NCBI GenBank assembly: GCA_946480915.1
Contig: CAMLLO010000011.1
Span: 1-64,000, forward strand
Direction of reading: 5' to 3'
Source of the DNA: an uncultured Sphingobacteriaceae bacterium
GTDB taxonomy: Bacteria; Bacteroidota; Bacteroidia; Sphingobacteriales; Sphingobacteriaceae
DNA: 64,000 nucleotides
Below, in pieces: positions 37,673-45,141 of the stretch (positions are counted from its first letter, which is position 1; the number at the start of each line of letters is the position of its first letter). The notes under the pieces are model-generated. The model was not told the DNA's origin. It made no database searches and worked only from the letters and a program-made list of their open reading frames with translations. Position numbers and translations under genes: made by a program.

Positions 37673-38341
37673 TTATTCCCCCGTTTCGTAATATGGAGCG
37701 TCCACTGGTTTCGATTCGGGTGATCCCTTTTGTCTTAGGAAAATGGAAAGCAGAACTATTGATCCTACCGCCAAAAACTCACTTTGCCAGTTTTGAAAGC
37801 TTTCAAACCAAAAGCGGGTTTCTCCTAAGTATTTAAGAAAAGTATCCTGAGGAAGGCTTTTTAGCCTTTGTTCAACATTGAAATTTTGCCAGCTCCCATA
37901 GGCATGTAACCCGAAACTCAGTAAGAATAACAGGAAAAAAGCAGTGGTGAGCGAATACTCATAAAGTTTTAAGATGAATCCGCCTTTTTTTACCGGCCAG
38001 GGAGCATTCTTATGCGGTTTGGGCTCGCGATCTACTTCTTGTTCTCCTTCCATTGGCTTTGATTCTGATGAGCCTATTTGTCTGAGACTTACCGTGAGCA
38101 TTACATATAAAGCCATTTGTAAAAACTCACTTTCCCAATTTTCGAATGTTGCCTGAATAAAATGTCCGGAGGTAAGATACTTGTCAAAGTTTAATTCTAC
38201 TCCACCTTCTTCTTTTAGATCTTTGTTATGCTCTACCCAACCTGTATAAGCCTGTGCCGACCAAAAAATTAACATTAAAGAAATGACTACGATGCTCAGG
38301 CTGTTTCTGCAAATAAATGAATATTTTTTCTTTGTGGGCAT
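37673..38341 (-). CDS. membrane protein with internal duplication (DUF6766-like)
   Basis: The 222-residue protein has helices near residues 14-30, 90-106 and 135-150 and a final one near 195-210. Two related halves are visible: 'FENWESEFLQMALYVMLTVS' and 'FQNWQSEFLAVGSIVLLSIF', each followed by LRQ-G-S-ESKP. This arrangement fits the DUF6766 group as I remember it; the family name is less certain than the topology. Function unknown. It faces the GH28 gene across a terminator. Confidence 0.65.
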   Translation of the reverse strand: MPTKKKYSFICRNSLSIVVISLMLIFWSAQAYTGWVEHNKDLKEEGGVELNFDKYLTSGHFIQATFENWESEFLQMALYVMLTVSLRQIGSSESKPMEGEQEVDREPKPHKNAPWPVKKGGFILKLYEYSLTTAFFLLFLLSFGLHAYGSWQNFNVEQRLKSLPQDTFLKYLGETRFWFESFQNWQSEFLAVGSIVLLSIFLRQKGSPESKPVDAPYYETGE

Positions 38342-38525
38342 TTAATGTCGGTTTATTCAATAATACTGCGATAAGGGCAAATTTGTTTGGTAAGGTTATA
38401 GCCAATGGATTTCTCCTGGGAGTTTGGATGGTAATGGAGACGAAAGCTATATGAAGCCTTCATTTGAAAAACCAGATGATAATTTGAAGAGTTGGTAGGT
38501 TTTTGTGATAAAGGTTTGAAATTTG

Positions 38526-38597
38526 TGCTCCCGAAGGGATTCGAACCCCTATCGATGGTACCGGAAACCATAATTCTATCCATTGAACTACGGGAGC
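38526..38597 (-). tRNA. tRNA-Arg (anticodon CCG)
   Basis: The minus strand folds into a full cloverleaf. The acceptor GCTCCCG pairs with CGGGAGC, D-stem GTTC with GAAT, and anticodon stem ATGGT with ACCAT around the loop TTCCGGT (anticodon CCG). The T-stem AGGGG/CCCTT surrounds TTCGAAT, with discriminator A. No CCA is encoded. It decodes CGG arginine codons. Confidence 0.95.
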
Positions 38598-38841
38598 AAT
38601 GCGGCAAAGATATAATATTCGTGTGTTTAATGGAAACTTTCAGTAGCTGTGTATTTATTTGGTGTAATTATCTATCATGATTTTCATTGGATTGCGCGTG
38701 TTTATAGAACAGATATAAGTCGCAATTTTATTTAAAGCATTAAAGATTTGTGTTTTTTACACAAATCTTTAATGCTTTTTTTTAAGTTTCAATAAATAGT
38801 CAGAAAAATTTAGAAAATCCGTAAAAGATTGCAGGGTGTTT
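38598..38841. other. intergenic region left of the PUL
   Basis: No gene seen. It contains the long hairpin at 38734-38778 and leads into the first operator/promoter of the PUL. Confidence 0.5.
38734..38778 (+). terminator. 20-bp perfect terminator-like hairpin without an upstream gene
   Basis: AAAGCATTAAAGATTTGTGT (38734-38753) pairs perfectly with its complement at 38759-38778 around a T5 loop, and six Ts follow. It is a textbook terminator on the plus strand, yet the nearest gene to its left (tRNA-Arg) is on the other strand. It may insulate the PUL or end a small RNA. Confidence 0.7.
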
Positions 38842-38869
38842 CTAAATCGGTTTAGTGTCTCTATATTTG
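38842..38869 (+). promoter_or_regulatory. operator (38842-38855) and -7 element upstream of GH88
   Basis: CTAAATCGGTTTAG is one mismatch from the perfect palindrome at 47069. TATATTTG (38862-38869) follows after 6 bp and matches the Bacteroidota -7 consensus TAnnTTTG. A weaker related site TTAAACGGTTTAG follows at 38881-38893. The site overlaps the promoter spacer, as expected for repression by a LacI-type protein. Confidence 0.75.
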
Positions 38870-38926
38870 ATGGTTATAAATTAAACGGTTTAGACCTGTT
38901 TGCCATTTTTAATCTGTACAAATAGT

Positions 38927-40141
38927 ATGCAATATTTAAAACAGCTTTGGGTGCTTTCGCTTATGTTAGTGATGATGAGTTGCGGCAGCGCAAAGTTTAT
39001 CAAAGAAAAGCATTTCAGCTATCTCGAAAGTCAGGCATCCAAAACTCTGCAATCGATTCCAGCGACAGGGGATTCAATTATACCCCGTAACGTAAATAAA
39101 GGACTAACAAAATGGCGTTATGTTCCCTATCAGGATTGGACCAGTGGTTTTTGGCCAGGCACCTTATGGTATCTTTATGAAGCCACTAAAAAGGAAAGTT
39201 GGAAGGTGGAAGCAGATCGCTTTAGCCGGGTATTAACCCCTCTTTCAACCATGCCCGCCATAGATCACGATCTGGGATTTATGATATTCAACAGTTTTGG
39301 CAATGGCTATCGTTTAACAGGCAACCCTGAGTATAAAGCAATTATTTTGCGCACTGCAGATACTTTGGCTACCCTTTTTAATCCAAAAGTTGGAACTATT
39401 TTGTCGTGGCCCCGACCCGTTCCTAATATGGAGTGGCCTCAGCATAATACCATCATGGATAACATGATCAACCTTGAAATGCTTTTTTGGGCATCCAAGA
39501 ACGGGGGAAATCATAAACTTTATGACATTGCGGTAAAGCATGCTGAAACCACAATGAAAAATCAATTTCGTCCTGATTTCACGTCCTATCACGTAGTTGT
39601 TTACGATAAGGACACAGGAAAGAAAATCAAAGCGGTTACTCACCAGGGCTTTGGCGACGAAACAATGTGGGCCAGGGGACAATCATGGGCCATTTATGGA
39701 TATACCATGTGTTATCGCGAGACCAAAAATCCTGCATTCCTTGATTTTGCTCAAAAGGTTTCTGATGTTTATTTAGAAAGGCTCCCTTCTGATTTAATTC
39801 CATACTGGGATTTCAGCGCGCCGGACATTCCCAACGCTCCGCGAGATGCTTCAGCCGCAGCGGTTACAGCATCAGCTTTGCTTGAATTATCAACCTTCGT
39901 TCCGGATAAAACCAAGGCGAGCATCTATCGCGGTAAAGCGGAGAAAATGCTGAAAGAATTATCATCCGACAGGTATTTAAGTAAAGATAAAAATTCGGCT
40001 TTCCTATTGCATTCAACAGGGCATAAGCCCAATAATTCTGAAGTCGATGCGTCTATCATTTATGCAGATTATTATTACATCGAGGCTTTACTGCGACTTA
40101 AGAAGCTTAAAGAAGGAAAGAGTTTATATTCTCCATTATAA
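38927..40141 (+). CDS. GH88 unsaturated glucuronyl hydrolase
   Basis: I start at the ATG at 38927 (MQYLKQLWVLSLML). A lipobox ending in Cys19 ('VMMSCGS') marks a lipoprotein. 404 residues with an (alpha/alpha)6 barrel: 'DWTSGFWPGTLWYLYE', 'DHDLGFMIFNSFGNGYRLTG' (Asp near 111), 'NTIMDNMINLEMLFWAS' (Asp near 177), and 'YWDFSAPDIPNAPRDASAAA'. These are the GH88 substrate-binding and catalytic segments. The enzyme hydrates the 4,5-double bond of unsaturated uronates left by a polysaccharide lyase, such as the lyase at 49117. It leads a likely operon with GH97 and an esterase. Confidence 0.9.
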   Translation: MQYLKQLWVLSLMLVMMSCGSAKFIKEKHFSYLESQASKTLQSIPATGDSIIPRNVNKGLTKWRYVPYQDWTSGFWPGTLWYLYEATKKESWKVEADRFSRVLTPLSTMPAIDHDLGFMIFNSFGNGYRLTGNPEYKAIILRTADTLATLFNPKVGTILSWPRPVPNMEWPQHNTIMDNMINLEMLFWASKNGGNHKLYDIAVKHAETTMKNQFRPDFTSYHVVVYDKDTGKKIKAVTHQGFGDETMWARGQSWAIYGYTMCYRETKNPAFLDFAQKVSDVYLERLPSDLIPYWDFSAPDIPNAPRDASAAAVTASALLELSTFVPDKTKASIYRGKAEKMLKELSSDRYLSKDKNSAFLLHSTGHKPNNSEVDASIIYADYYYIEALLRLKKLKEGKSLYSPL

Positions 40142-40163
40142 TTAAAAAACTTTCTTTCCTTTA

Positions 40164-42077
40164 ATGTTGAATAAAATGAATAAGAAATTATACTGCTCCG
40201 TTTTTATCCTCATAAGCGTTTTTACATGCTTTGGTCAGGACATTATTACCAATTCGGAAGTTACTCTTCAATCTCCTGATAAAAACCTTTCTGTTCGGTT
40301 CTATCAAAAAAATATGCAGTCGGGCCGGGTTATGTATTACCAGGTTAGCTATAAAGGCAAGCCGGTGATTAATGAATCTGAACTGGATCTGCAATTAAAT
40401 AATAATCTTTCGGAGAGGGCGATGGCCTTGAAAGTGGATAAACATGTCAAATGGTTTGAGAATCTGAGGATCAGCAAAATTATAAGATCTTCGAAAGACA
40501 CCACCTGGGTTCCAGTACTCGGAGAGGCAGCGAGAATACGAGATAATTATAACGCGGTAAGCATCCAGACTGTAAAGGATGACAATCCGATCTATCCGGT
40601 AAATATCGAAATCAGGGCATACAATGAAGGAATAGCCTTAAGATATTTTTTTCCTGAAAATGAGAAAGGAACCTATTACAGGATAATGTCAGAGAATACT
40701 GAATTTTCTTTGCCCGAGGGTAGCAAGGTATGGCATGTGTCCTGGGCACAGGCACCTTATAAGCTTTTACCATTGAACAACTGGCCGGATGAAAGTGAAC
40801 GTCCCTTAACTGTGGAATTGTCCAACGGCTTATATGCCTGCCTCGCAGAAGCCCAGATGGTTGATTATGCCCGCACAAAATTTAAATTAAGTGCGGAAAA
40901 GCCAAATACAATCGTAACATCCATGTATACACCAGCCGATTTAATTTCCCCCTTCGGAACTCCGTGGAGGGTTATCATGGTTGCCGAAAAAGCTGGGGAT
41001 TTGATAGAAAATAATCACTTGATTCTTAATTTAAACGAGAGCTCTAAAGTAAAAGATGAAAGCTGGATTAAACCTGGTAAAATCATCCGGGTAATGACTC
41101 AAACTACTGCAGATGCCAAAGCAAATATTGATTTTGCGGTGAAGCACAATCTACAATATGTGCTGTTCGACTGGAAATGGTATGGACCCGCTTTTTCATT
41201 CAGTTCTGATGCATCGAAAGTTGCGATAGCCGATTTTGATTTACCTGGAATTATTCAATACGGAAAGGAAAGAAATGTCGGGGTGTGGCTTTATGTAAAT
41301 CAGCAGGCTTTACTTGCGCAATCAGATTCATTGTTTAAGGTTTATCAGAAATGGGGCGTTAAGGGCGTGAAATTTGGGTTTGTGCAGGTGGGATCTCATC
41401 GTTGGTCTACCTGGATTGAAAAAGCAATACAACAGGCTGCTGATGCGAAAATCATGGTGAATATTCACGATGACTGGCGCCCGACAGGTGAACAGCGTAC
41501 CTGGCCAAACCTGGTGACTGCAGAAGGTATTCGTGGAAACGAAGAGATGCCTGATGCAACACATAATACTGTATTGCCTTTTACCAGGTACATTGCCGGT
41601 CCAGCCGATTACACAATTTGCTATTACGATAAACGTATAAAAACCACCCATGCCCATCAATTAGCTATGGCCGCTGTGTATTACAGTCCATTGCAAACCT
41701 TGTATTGGTACGATAAACCCGCTTTGTCGAACAATGAACCTGAACTTGAATTTTGGGATAAGATCCCTACCACCTGGGACGAAACTCAGGTTATCCAGGG
41801 AAGTCCCGGACAATACATTACAACTGCCAGAAGAAAAGGGAATGATTGGTTTGTGGGTACTTTAACCAATAATGATGCACGGAACCTACAAGTTTCTTTA
41901 AGCTTTTTGCCAAAAGGCGAAAAGTATATGGCTGCTATTTATTCGGATGATCCGGCAGTTCAAACGGCTACCCAAGTTGGAATTATCAGAAAGAAGGTGG
42001 ATTATAAAACAGTAATTGATGCTAAGCTTCTTCCTTCCGGCGGACAAGCACTATGGCTTAGCCCAATAAAAAAATAA
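40164..42077 (+). CDS. GH97 alpha-glycosidase
   Basis: 637 residues with a signal peptide (cleavage near 'CFGQ'; a second ATG at 40176 is an equally good start). The N-terminal beta-super-sandwich begins 'EVTLQSPDKNLSVRFY'. The catalytic barrel contains 'WGVKGVKFGFVQVG' (K403-F406), 'MVNIHDDWRPTGEQRTWPN' (Asp436/437) and 'TAEGIRGNEE' (Glu454). GH97 enzymes act on alpha-glucosides or alpha-galactosides, inverting or retaining depending on the subgroup. In this protein the strand-4 position that I recall as Asp in retaining members is Gly. It starts 22 bp after GH88. Confidence 0.9.
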   Translation: MLNKMNKKLYCSVFILISVFTCFGQDIITNSEVTLQSPDKNLSVRFYQKNMQSGRVMYYQVSYKGKPVINESELDLQLNNNLSERAMALKVDKHVKWFENLRISKIIRSSKDTTWVPVLGEAARIRDNYNAVSIQTVKDDNPIYPVNIEIRAYNEGIALRYFFPENEKGTYYRIMSENTEFSLPEGSKVWHVSWAQAPYKLLPLNNWPDESERPLTVELSNGLYACLAEAQMVDYARTKFKLSAEKPNTIVTSMYTPADLISPFGTPWRVIMVAEKAGDLIENNHLILNLNESSKVKDESWIKPGKIIRVMTQTTADAKANIDFAVKHNLQYVLFDWKWYGPAFSFSSDASKVAIADFDLPGIIQYGKERNVGVWLYVNQQALLAQSDSLFKVYQKWGVKGVKFGFVQVGSHRWSTWIEKAIQQAADAKIMVNIHDDWRPTGEQRTWPNLVTAEGIRGNEEMPDATHNTVLPFTRYIAGPADYTICYYDKRIKTTHAHQLAMAAVYYSPLQTLYWYDKPALSNNEPELEFWDKIPTTWDETQVIQGSPGQYITTARRKGNDWFVGTLTNNDARNLQVSLSFLPKGEKYMAAIYSDDPAVQTATQVGIIRKKVDYKTVIDAKLLPSGGQALWLSPIKK

Positions 42078-42083
42078 CCGGAG

Positions 42084-43724
42084 ATGCCAGGTAAAGTCAA
42101 ATCTCTTCATTCAACAGGTATTGCAAGTTGTTTTAGTTTGCTATTTCTTTTTTGGGGCGCCGCTAGTTGGGCTGCAGAATGGCAGTGGTCTGTAAAAGTT
42201 AAAAGTGTTGTTTCAAGCGAAACGAAGGATCATCCGACAGCTTTTTTATGGATACCTCCAAATTGCAAGCAGGTTAGGGGAGTAGTAATCGGTCAGCATA
42301 ATATGCTGGAAGAAGGAATATTTGAACACAGGGCGTTCCGTAAAACACTTGCGGATATCGGCTTTGCGGAAATATGGGTTTCGCCCAATCTAAGTATCGT
42401 TTTTGATTTTAATGGAGAAGCACAGAAGGCCTTCGAAGAGATGATGGATGATTTGGCGGATGTATCGGGATACCAGGAGCTAAAATTCGCCCCCGTTGTA
42501 CCGTTGGGACATTCAGCTCTGGCCAGCTATCCCTGGAATTTCGCCGCGGCCATGCCTCAGCAAACCCTGGCAGTAATTTCCATACACGGCGACGCTCCGC
42601 TAACTGATATGACAGGTAGTGGCAAACCTAATCCTGACTGGGGAAACCGGACCATCGATGGTATTCCTGGCCTGCTTGTAATTGGCGAATACGAATGGTT
42701 GGAAGGTCGGATCCGGCCCGCTATCGCTTTTAAGAAAAAGTATCCCAAATCTACTGTTGCTTTACTGGCTGATGCCGGGCATGGTCATTTCGATTATTCG
42801 GATGAGCTGATAGACTTTCTAAACATGTTTATCCGTAAGGCCGCGAAAAGGAGGCTTCCTTCGGTTTCGCCGTTAGATGGTCCCGTTAAACTGAATCCGG
42901 TAAATCCCGAAAAGGGATGGCTGGTAGACAGATGGAGATTGGATGAGCCCTTGCACGGATCTGCAGCTCCATGGCAAGGATACAAAGGCGACAAAACAGA
43001 GGCTTTTTGGGCATTTGACAAAGAAATGGCAAAGACGACCGAGGAATATTATGCCAGGGCAAGAGCTAAAATACCGCAGCATATTGGCTATCTGAAAAAT
43101 GGCAGGCTTTTGTCTGGAGCGGGTTCTTTTATCGGCTATAAGCTTCCATTCATGCCGCAAAGCGATGGCTTAACATTTAATATTTCTGCTGCCTTTATTG
43201 ATTCCACTCAGGGAAAATCGCTTACACCGAATCATGCAAAAGGTAAAATCACCATAAGTAGAATATGCGGCCCTGTGGAGAAAATTAACGATACTACCTT
43301 CAGTGTTAGGTTTTACAGGATGGGACTTAATAACCCCAAACGAACCGGAGATATTTGGTTAATGGCGAGTCATCCCGGAGATGATAAATATAAATCAGTA
43401 GTACAACAGGCTAATTTTAAAATTCCGTTACGAAATGAAGAAGGAGCCGAACAACAAATTAATTTTCCTGAAATACACGATCAAAAGTATGGCATACAAG
43501 GATTGAAGCTAGGTGCTTCATCAAATTCAGGAGAGCGGGTTCATTATTATGTAAAAGAGGGACCAGCAGAGATAAAGGAGGATTTTGTACAGTTTACCAA
43601 AGTTCCTTCCAGAGCGAAGTATCCTATAAAAGTAACTGTTGTTGCCTGGCAGTGGGGTAGAAATATTGAACCTAAATTACAGTCTGCAAAACCAGTTGAA
43701 CGAAGTTTTTACATTGAACGATAG
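42084..43724 (+). CDS. putative secreted carbohydrate esterase (alpha/beta-hydrolase fold)
   Basis: 546 residues with a signal peptide (cleavage near 'SWAAEW'). The first half (about 30-265) has an alpha/beta-hydrolase pattern: a core strand 'VRGVVIGQHNM', a nucleophile elbow 'PLGHSALASYPW' with Ser144, and 'LLADAGHGHFDYSDE' with a candidate His near 233-235. The second half (about 280-546) is a beta-rich domain including 'WRLDEPLHGSAAPWQGYKGD' and an Ig-like tail. I cannot assign a CAZy esterase family. It begins 6 bp after GH97, so removal of acyl groups from the same glycan is a reasonable inference. Confidence 0.65.
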   Translation: MPGKVKSLHSTGIASCFSLLFLFWGAASWAAEWQWSVKVKSVVSSETKDHPTAFLWIPPNCKQVRGVVIGQHNMLEEGIFEHRAFRKTLADIGFAEIWVSPNLSIVFDFNGEAQKAFEEMMDDLADVSGYQELKFAPVVPLGHSALASYPWNFAAAMPQQTLAVISIHGDAPLTDMTGSGKPNPDWGNRTIDGIPGLLVIGEYEWLEGRIRPAIAFKKKYPKSTVALLADAGHGHFDYSDELIDFLNMFIRKAAKRRLPSVSPLDGPVKLNPVNPEKGWLVDRWRLDEPLHGSAAPWQGYKGDKTEAFWAFDKEMAKTTEEYYARARAKIPQHIGYLKNGRLLSGAGSFIGYKLPFMPQSDGLTFNISAAFIDSTQGKSLTPNHAKGKITISRICGPVEKINDTTFSVRFYRMGLNNPKRTGDIWLMASHPGDDKYKSVVQQANFKIPLRNEEGAEQQINFPEIHDQKYGIQGLKLGASSNSGERVHYYVKEGPAEIKEDFVQFTKVPSRAKYPIKVTVVAWQWGRNIEPKLQSAKPVERSFYIER

Positions 43725-43766
43725 GATGAAAGAGAACTTAAAGAAGTTCCTTACACCGTTGTTTTT

Positions 43767-43800
43767 TTAAACCGATTTAGTACAGATAATTATATATTTG
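43767..43800 (+). promoter_or_regulatory. operator (43767-43780) and -7 element upstream of the permease
   Basis: TTAAACCGATTTAG matches the PUL palindrome with two changes on the left arm. TATATTTG (43793-43800) is a perfect TAnnTTTG -7 element 12 bp after it. The permease ATG is 78 bp further. Confidence 0.7.
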
Positions 43801-43878
43801 AAATAGATTATAAACCCAAATTATTGCGAGTGATTTTTATGTAATAATACAATAAAAGCCTTTCTTAAATAAAATGTT

Positions 43879-45141
43879 ATGATATCAGAAACTGTGTCAG
43901 TTAAAAAAACAGCCCCAAGTAAACCCGTATTTACGGAAAAGAGATTCATGCTCACTTTAATTTTCGTCACGTCCCTTTTTATGTGTTGGGGAATTGCGAT
44001 TACCATGGCCGATATTTTAAACAGGCATTTTCAAAGTACTCTTAGCCTGAGCAGAAGTCAGTCTGCTTTCGTGCAGTTTGCAATTTTCGGTGCTTACTTT
44101 GTCATGGGTATTCCAGCTGGATTATTTATGAAGCGGTTCGGCTATAAAAATGGTGTTTTACTGGGGCTTTCCCTTTTTGCCACCGGAGCCTTTCTTTTTG
44201 TTCCTGCCGCGAATACTGCTTCATTTACTTTCTTTGGGATCGCTCTGTTTATCCTGGGATGCGGTTTATCCACTCTGGAAACTGTGGCACATCCATTTAT
44301 GGCTGCTTTGGGCGATCAGAGAACCAGCGACCAGCGAGTGAATTTTGCTCAATCGTTTAATGCCGTGGGCGCGATGCTTGGACCAGCTATCGGATCTTAT
44401 TTTCTATTCCAGAATTATACACCTGGAAGCAGCGATCTTACATCTGTTAAAATATTATACCTGGTTATCGGCAGCGTAATTGCCCTGATTGCTATTTCGT
44501 TTTCTTTTGTAAAGGTGCCACCCACAACCGATCCACATGCCGTTTCTGCTGATGCCGATGCTGTAAATATTGACTTAGCACCGGGAAAGAAATTATTTCA
44601 GCACACTCATTTCAGATGGGCGGTAGCAGCTCAGTTTTTTAACGTGGCCGCTCAAAGCGGAACCTGGGCTTTTTTTATTAACTACGGGCATGAGCAGATG
44701 GGATTTAGCGAAGCTACTGCAGGCCGGTATATGGTTTTGTTTATGTTTATGATGCTTTCAGGACGTTTTATCGGCACTTTCCTAATGCGGATTATTGCGC
44801 CAGCGACTTTACTGGCAAGCTTTGCGCTCGCAAATATCCTGATGTGTATTATTGTCGCCCAGAATTTTGGATGGCCATCTTTTATAGCTTTACTGGCTAT
44901 CAATTTCTTTTTCAGTATCATGTTCCCTACAATTTTCAGCTTGGGTCTTAAAAATCTTGGAAAACATACTCAACAGGCATCTTCCTTTATTTCGATGGGT
45001 GTTGTAGGTGGAGCGCTTTTCCCATTTATTATGGGAAAAGTTGCTGATAACGTGGGTGTGGCGCAGGCCTATTACCTGCCTATTATCTGCTATATTGTGA
45101 TCTTCGCGTTCGGTGCAAAGTTCTATAAAGTTAAACACTAA
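43879..45141 (+). CDS. fucP: FucP-type sugar:H+ symporter (MFS)
   Basis: The 420-residue inner-membrane transporter has 12 predicted helices. The first contains 'FVTSLFMCWGIAITMADILN', typical of the FucP/GluP branch, and 'GAYFVMGIPAGLFMKRFGYK' and 'LETVAHPFMAALGDQR' follow. The family imports L-fucose, glucose, galactose or related sugars with protons. The specificity cannot be fixed from sequence. The symbol reflects the family and not a proven substrate. Its stop overlaps the next start by one base (TAATG). Confidence 0.85.
   Translation: MISETVSVKKTAPSKPVFTEKRFMLTLIFVTSLFMCWGIAITMADILNRHFQSTLSLSRSQSAFVQFAIFGAYFVMGIPAGLFMKRFGYKNGVLLGLSLFATGAFLFVPAANTASFTFFGIALFILGCGLSTLETVAHPFMAALGDQRTSDQRVNFAQSFNAVGAMLGPAIGSYFLFQNYTPGSSDLTSVKILYLVIGSVIALIAISFSFVKVPPTTDPHAVSADADAVNIDLAPGKKLFQHTHFRWAVAAQFFNVAAQSGTWAFFINYGHEQMGFSEATAGRYMVLFMFMMLSGRFIGTFLMRIIAPATLLASFALANILMCIIVAQNFGWPSFIALLAINFFFSIMFPTIFSLGLKNLGKHTQQASSFISMGVVGGALFPFIMGKVADNVGVAQAYYLPIICYIVIFAFGAKFYKVKH

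Noticed and set aside
37615..37836. 73-codon plus-strand frame
   Set aside because: Antisense to the conserved membrane protein gene at 37673-38341.
38492..38680. Frames crossing the tRNA on both strands
   Set aside because: They run through the complete tRNA-Arg cloverleaf.
38881..38893. Second full operator before GH88
   Set aside because: TTAAACGGTTTAG has an odd-length centre and lies after the -7 element; mentioned as a weak neighbour only.
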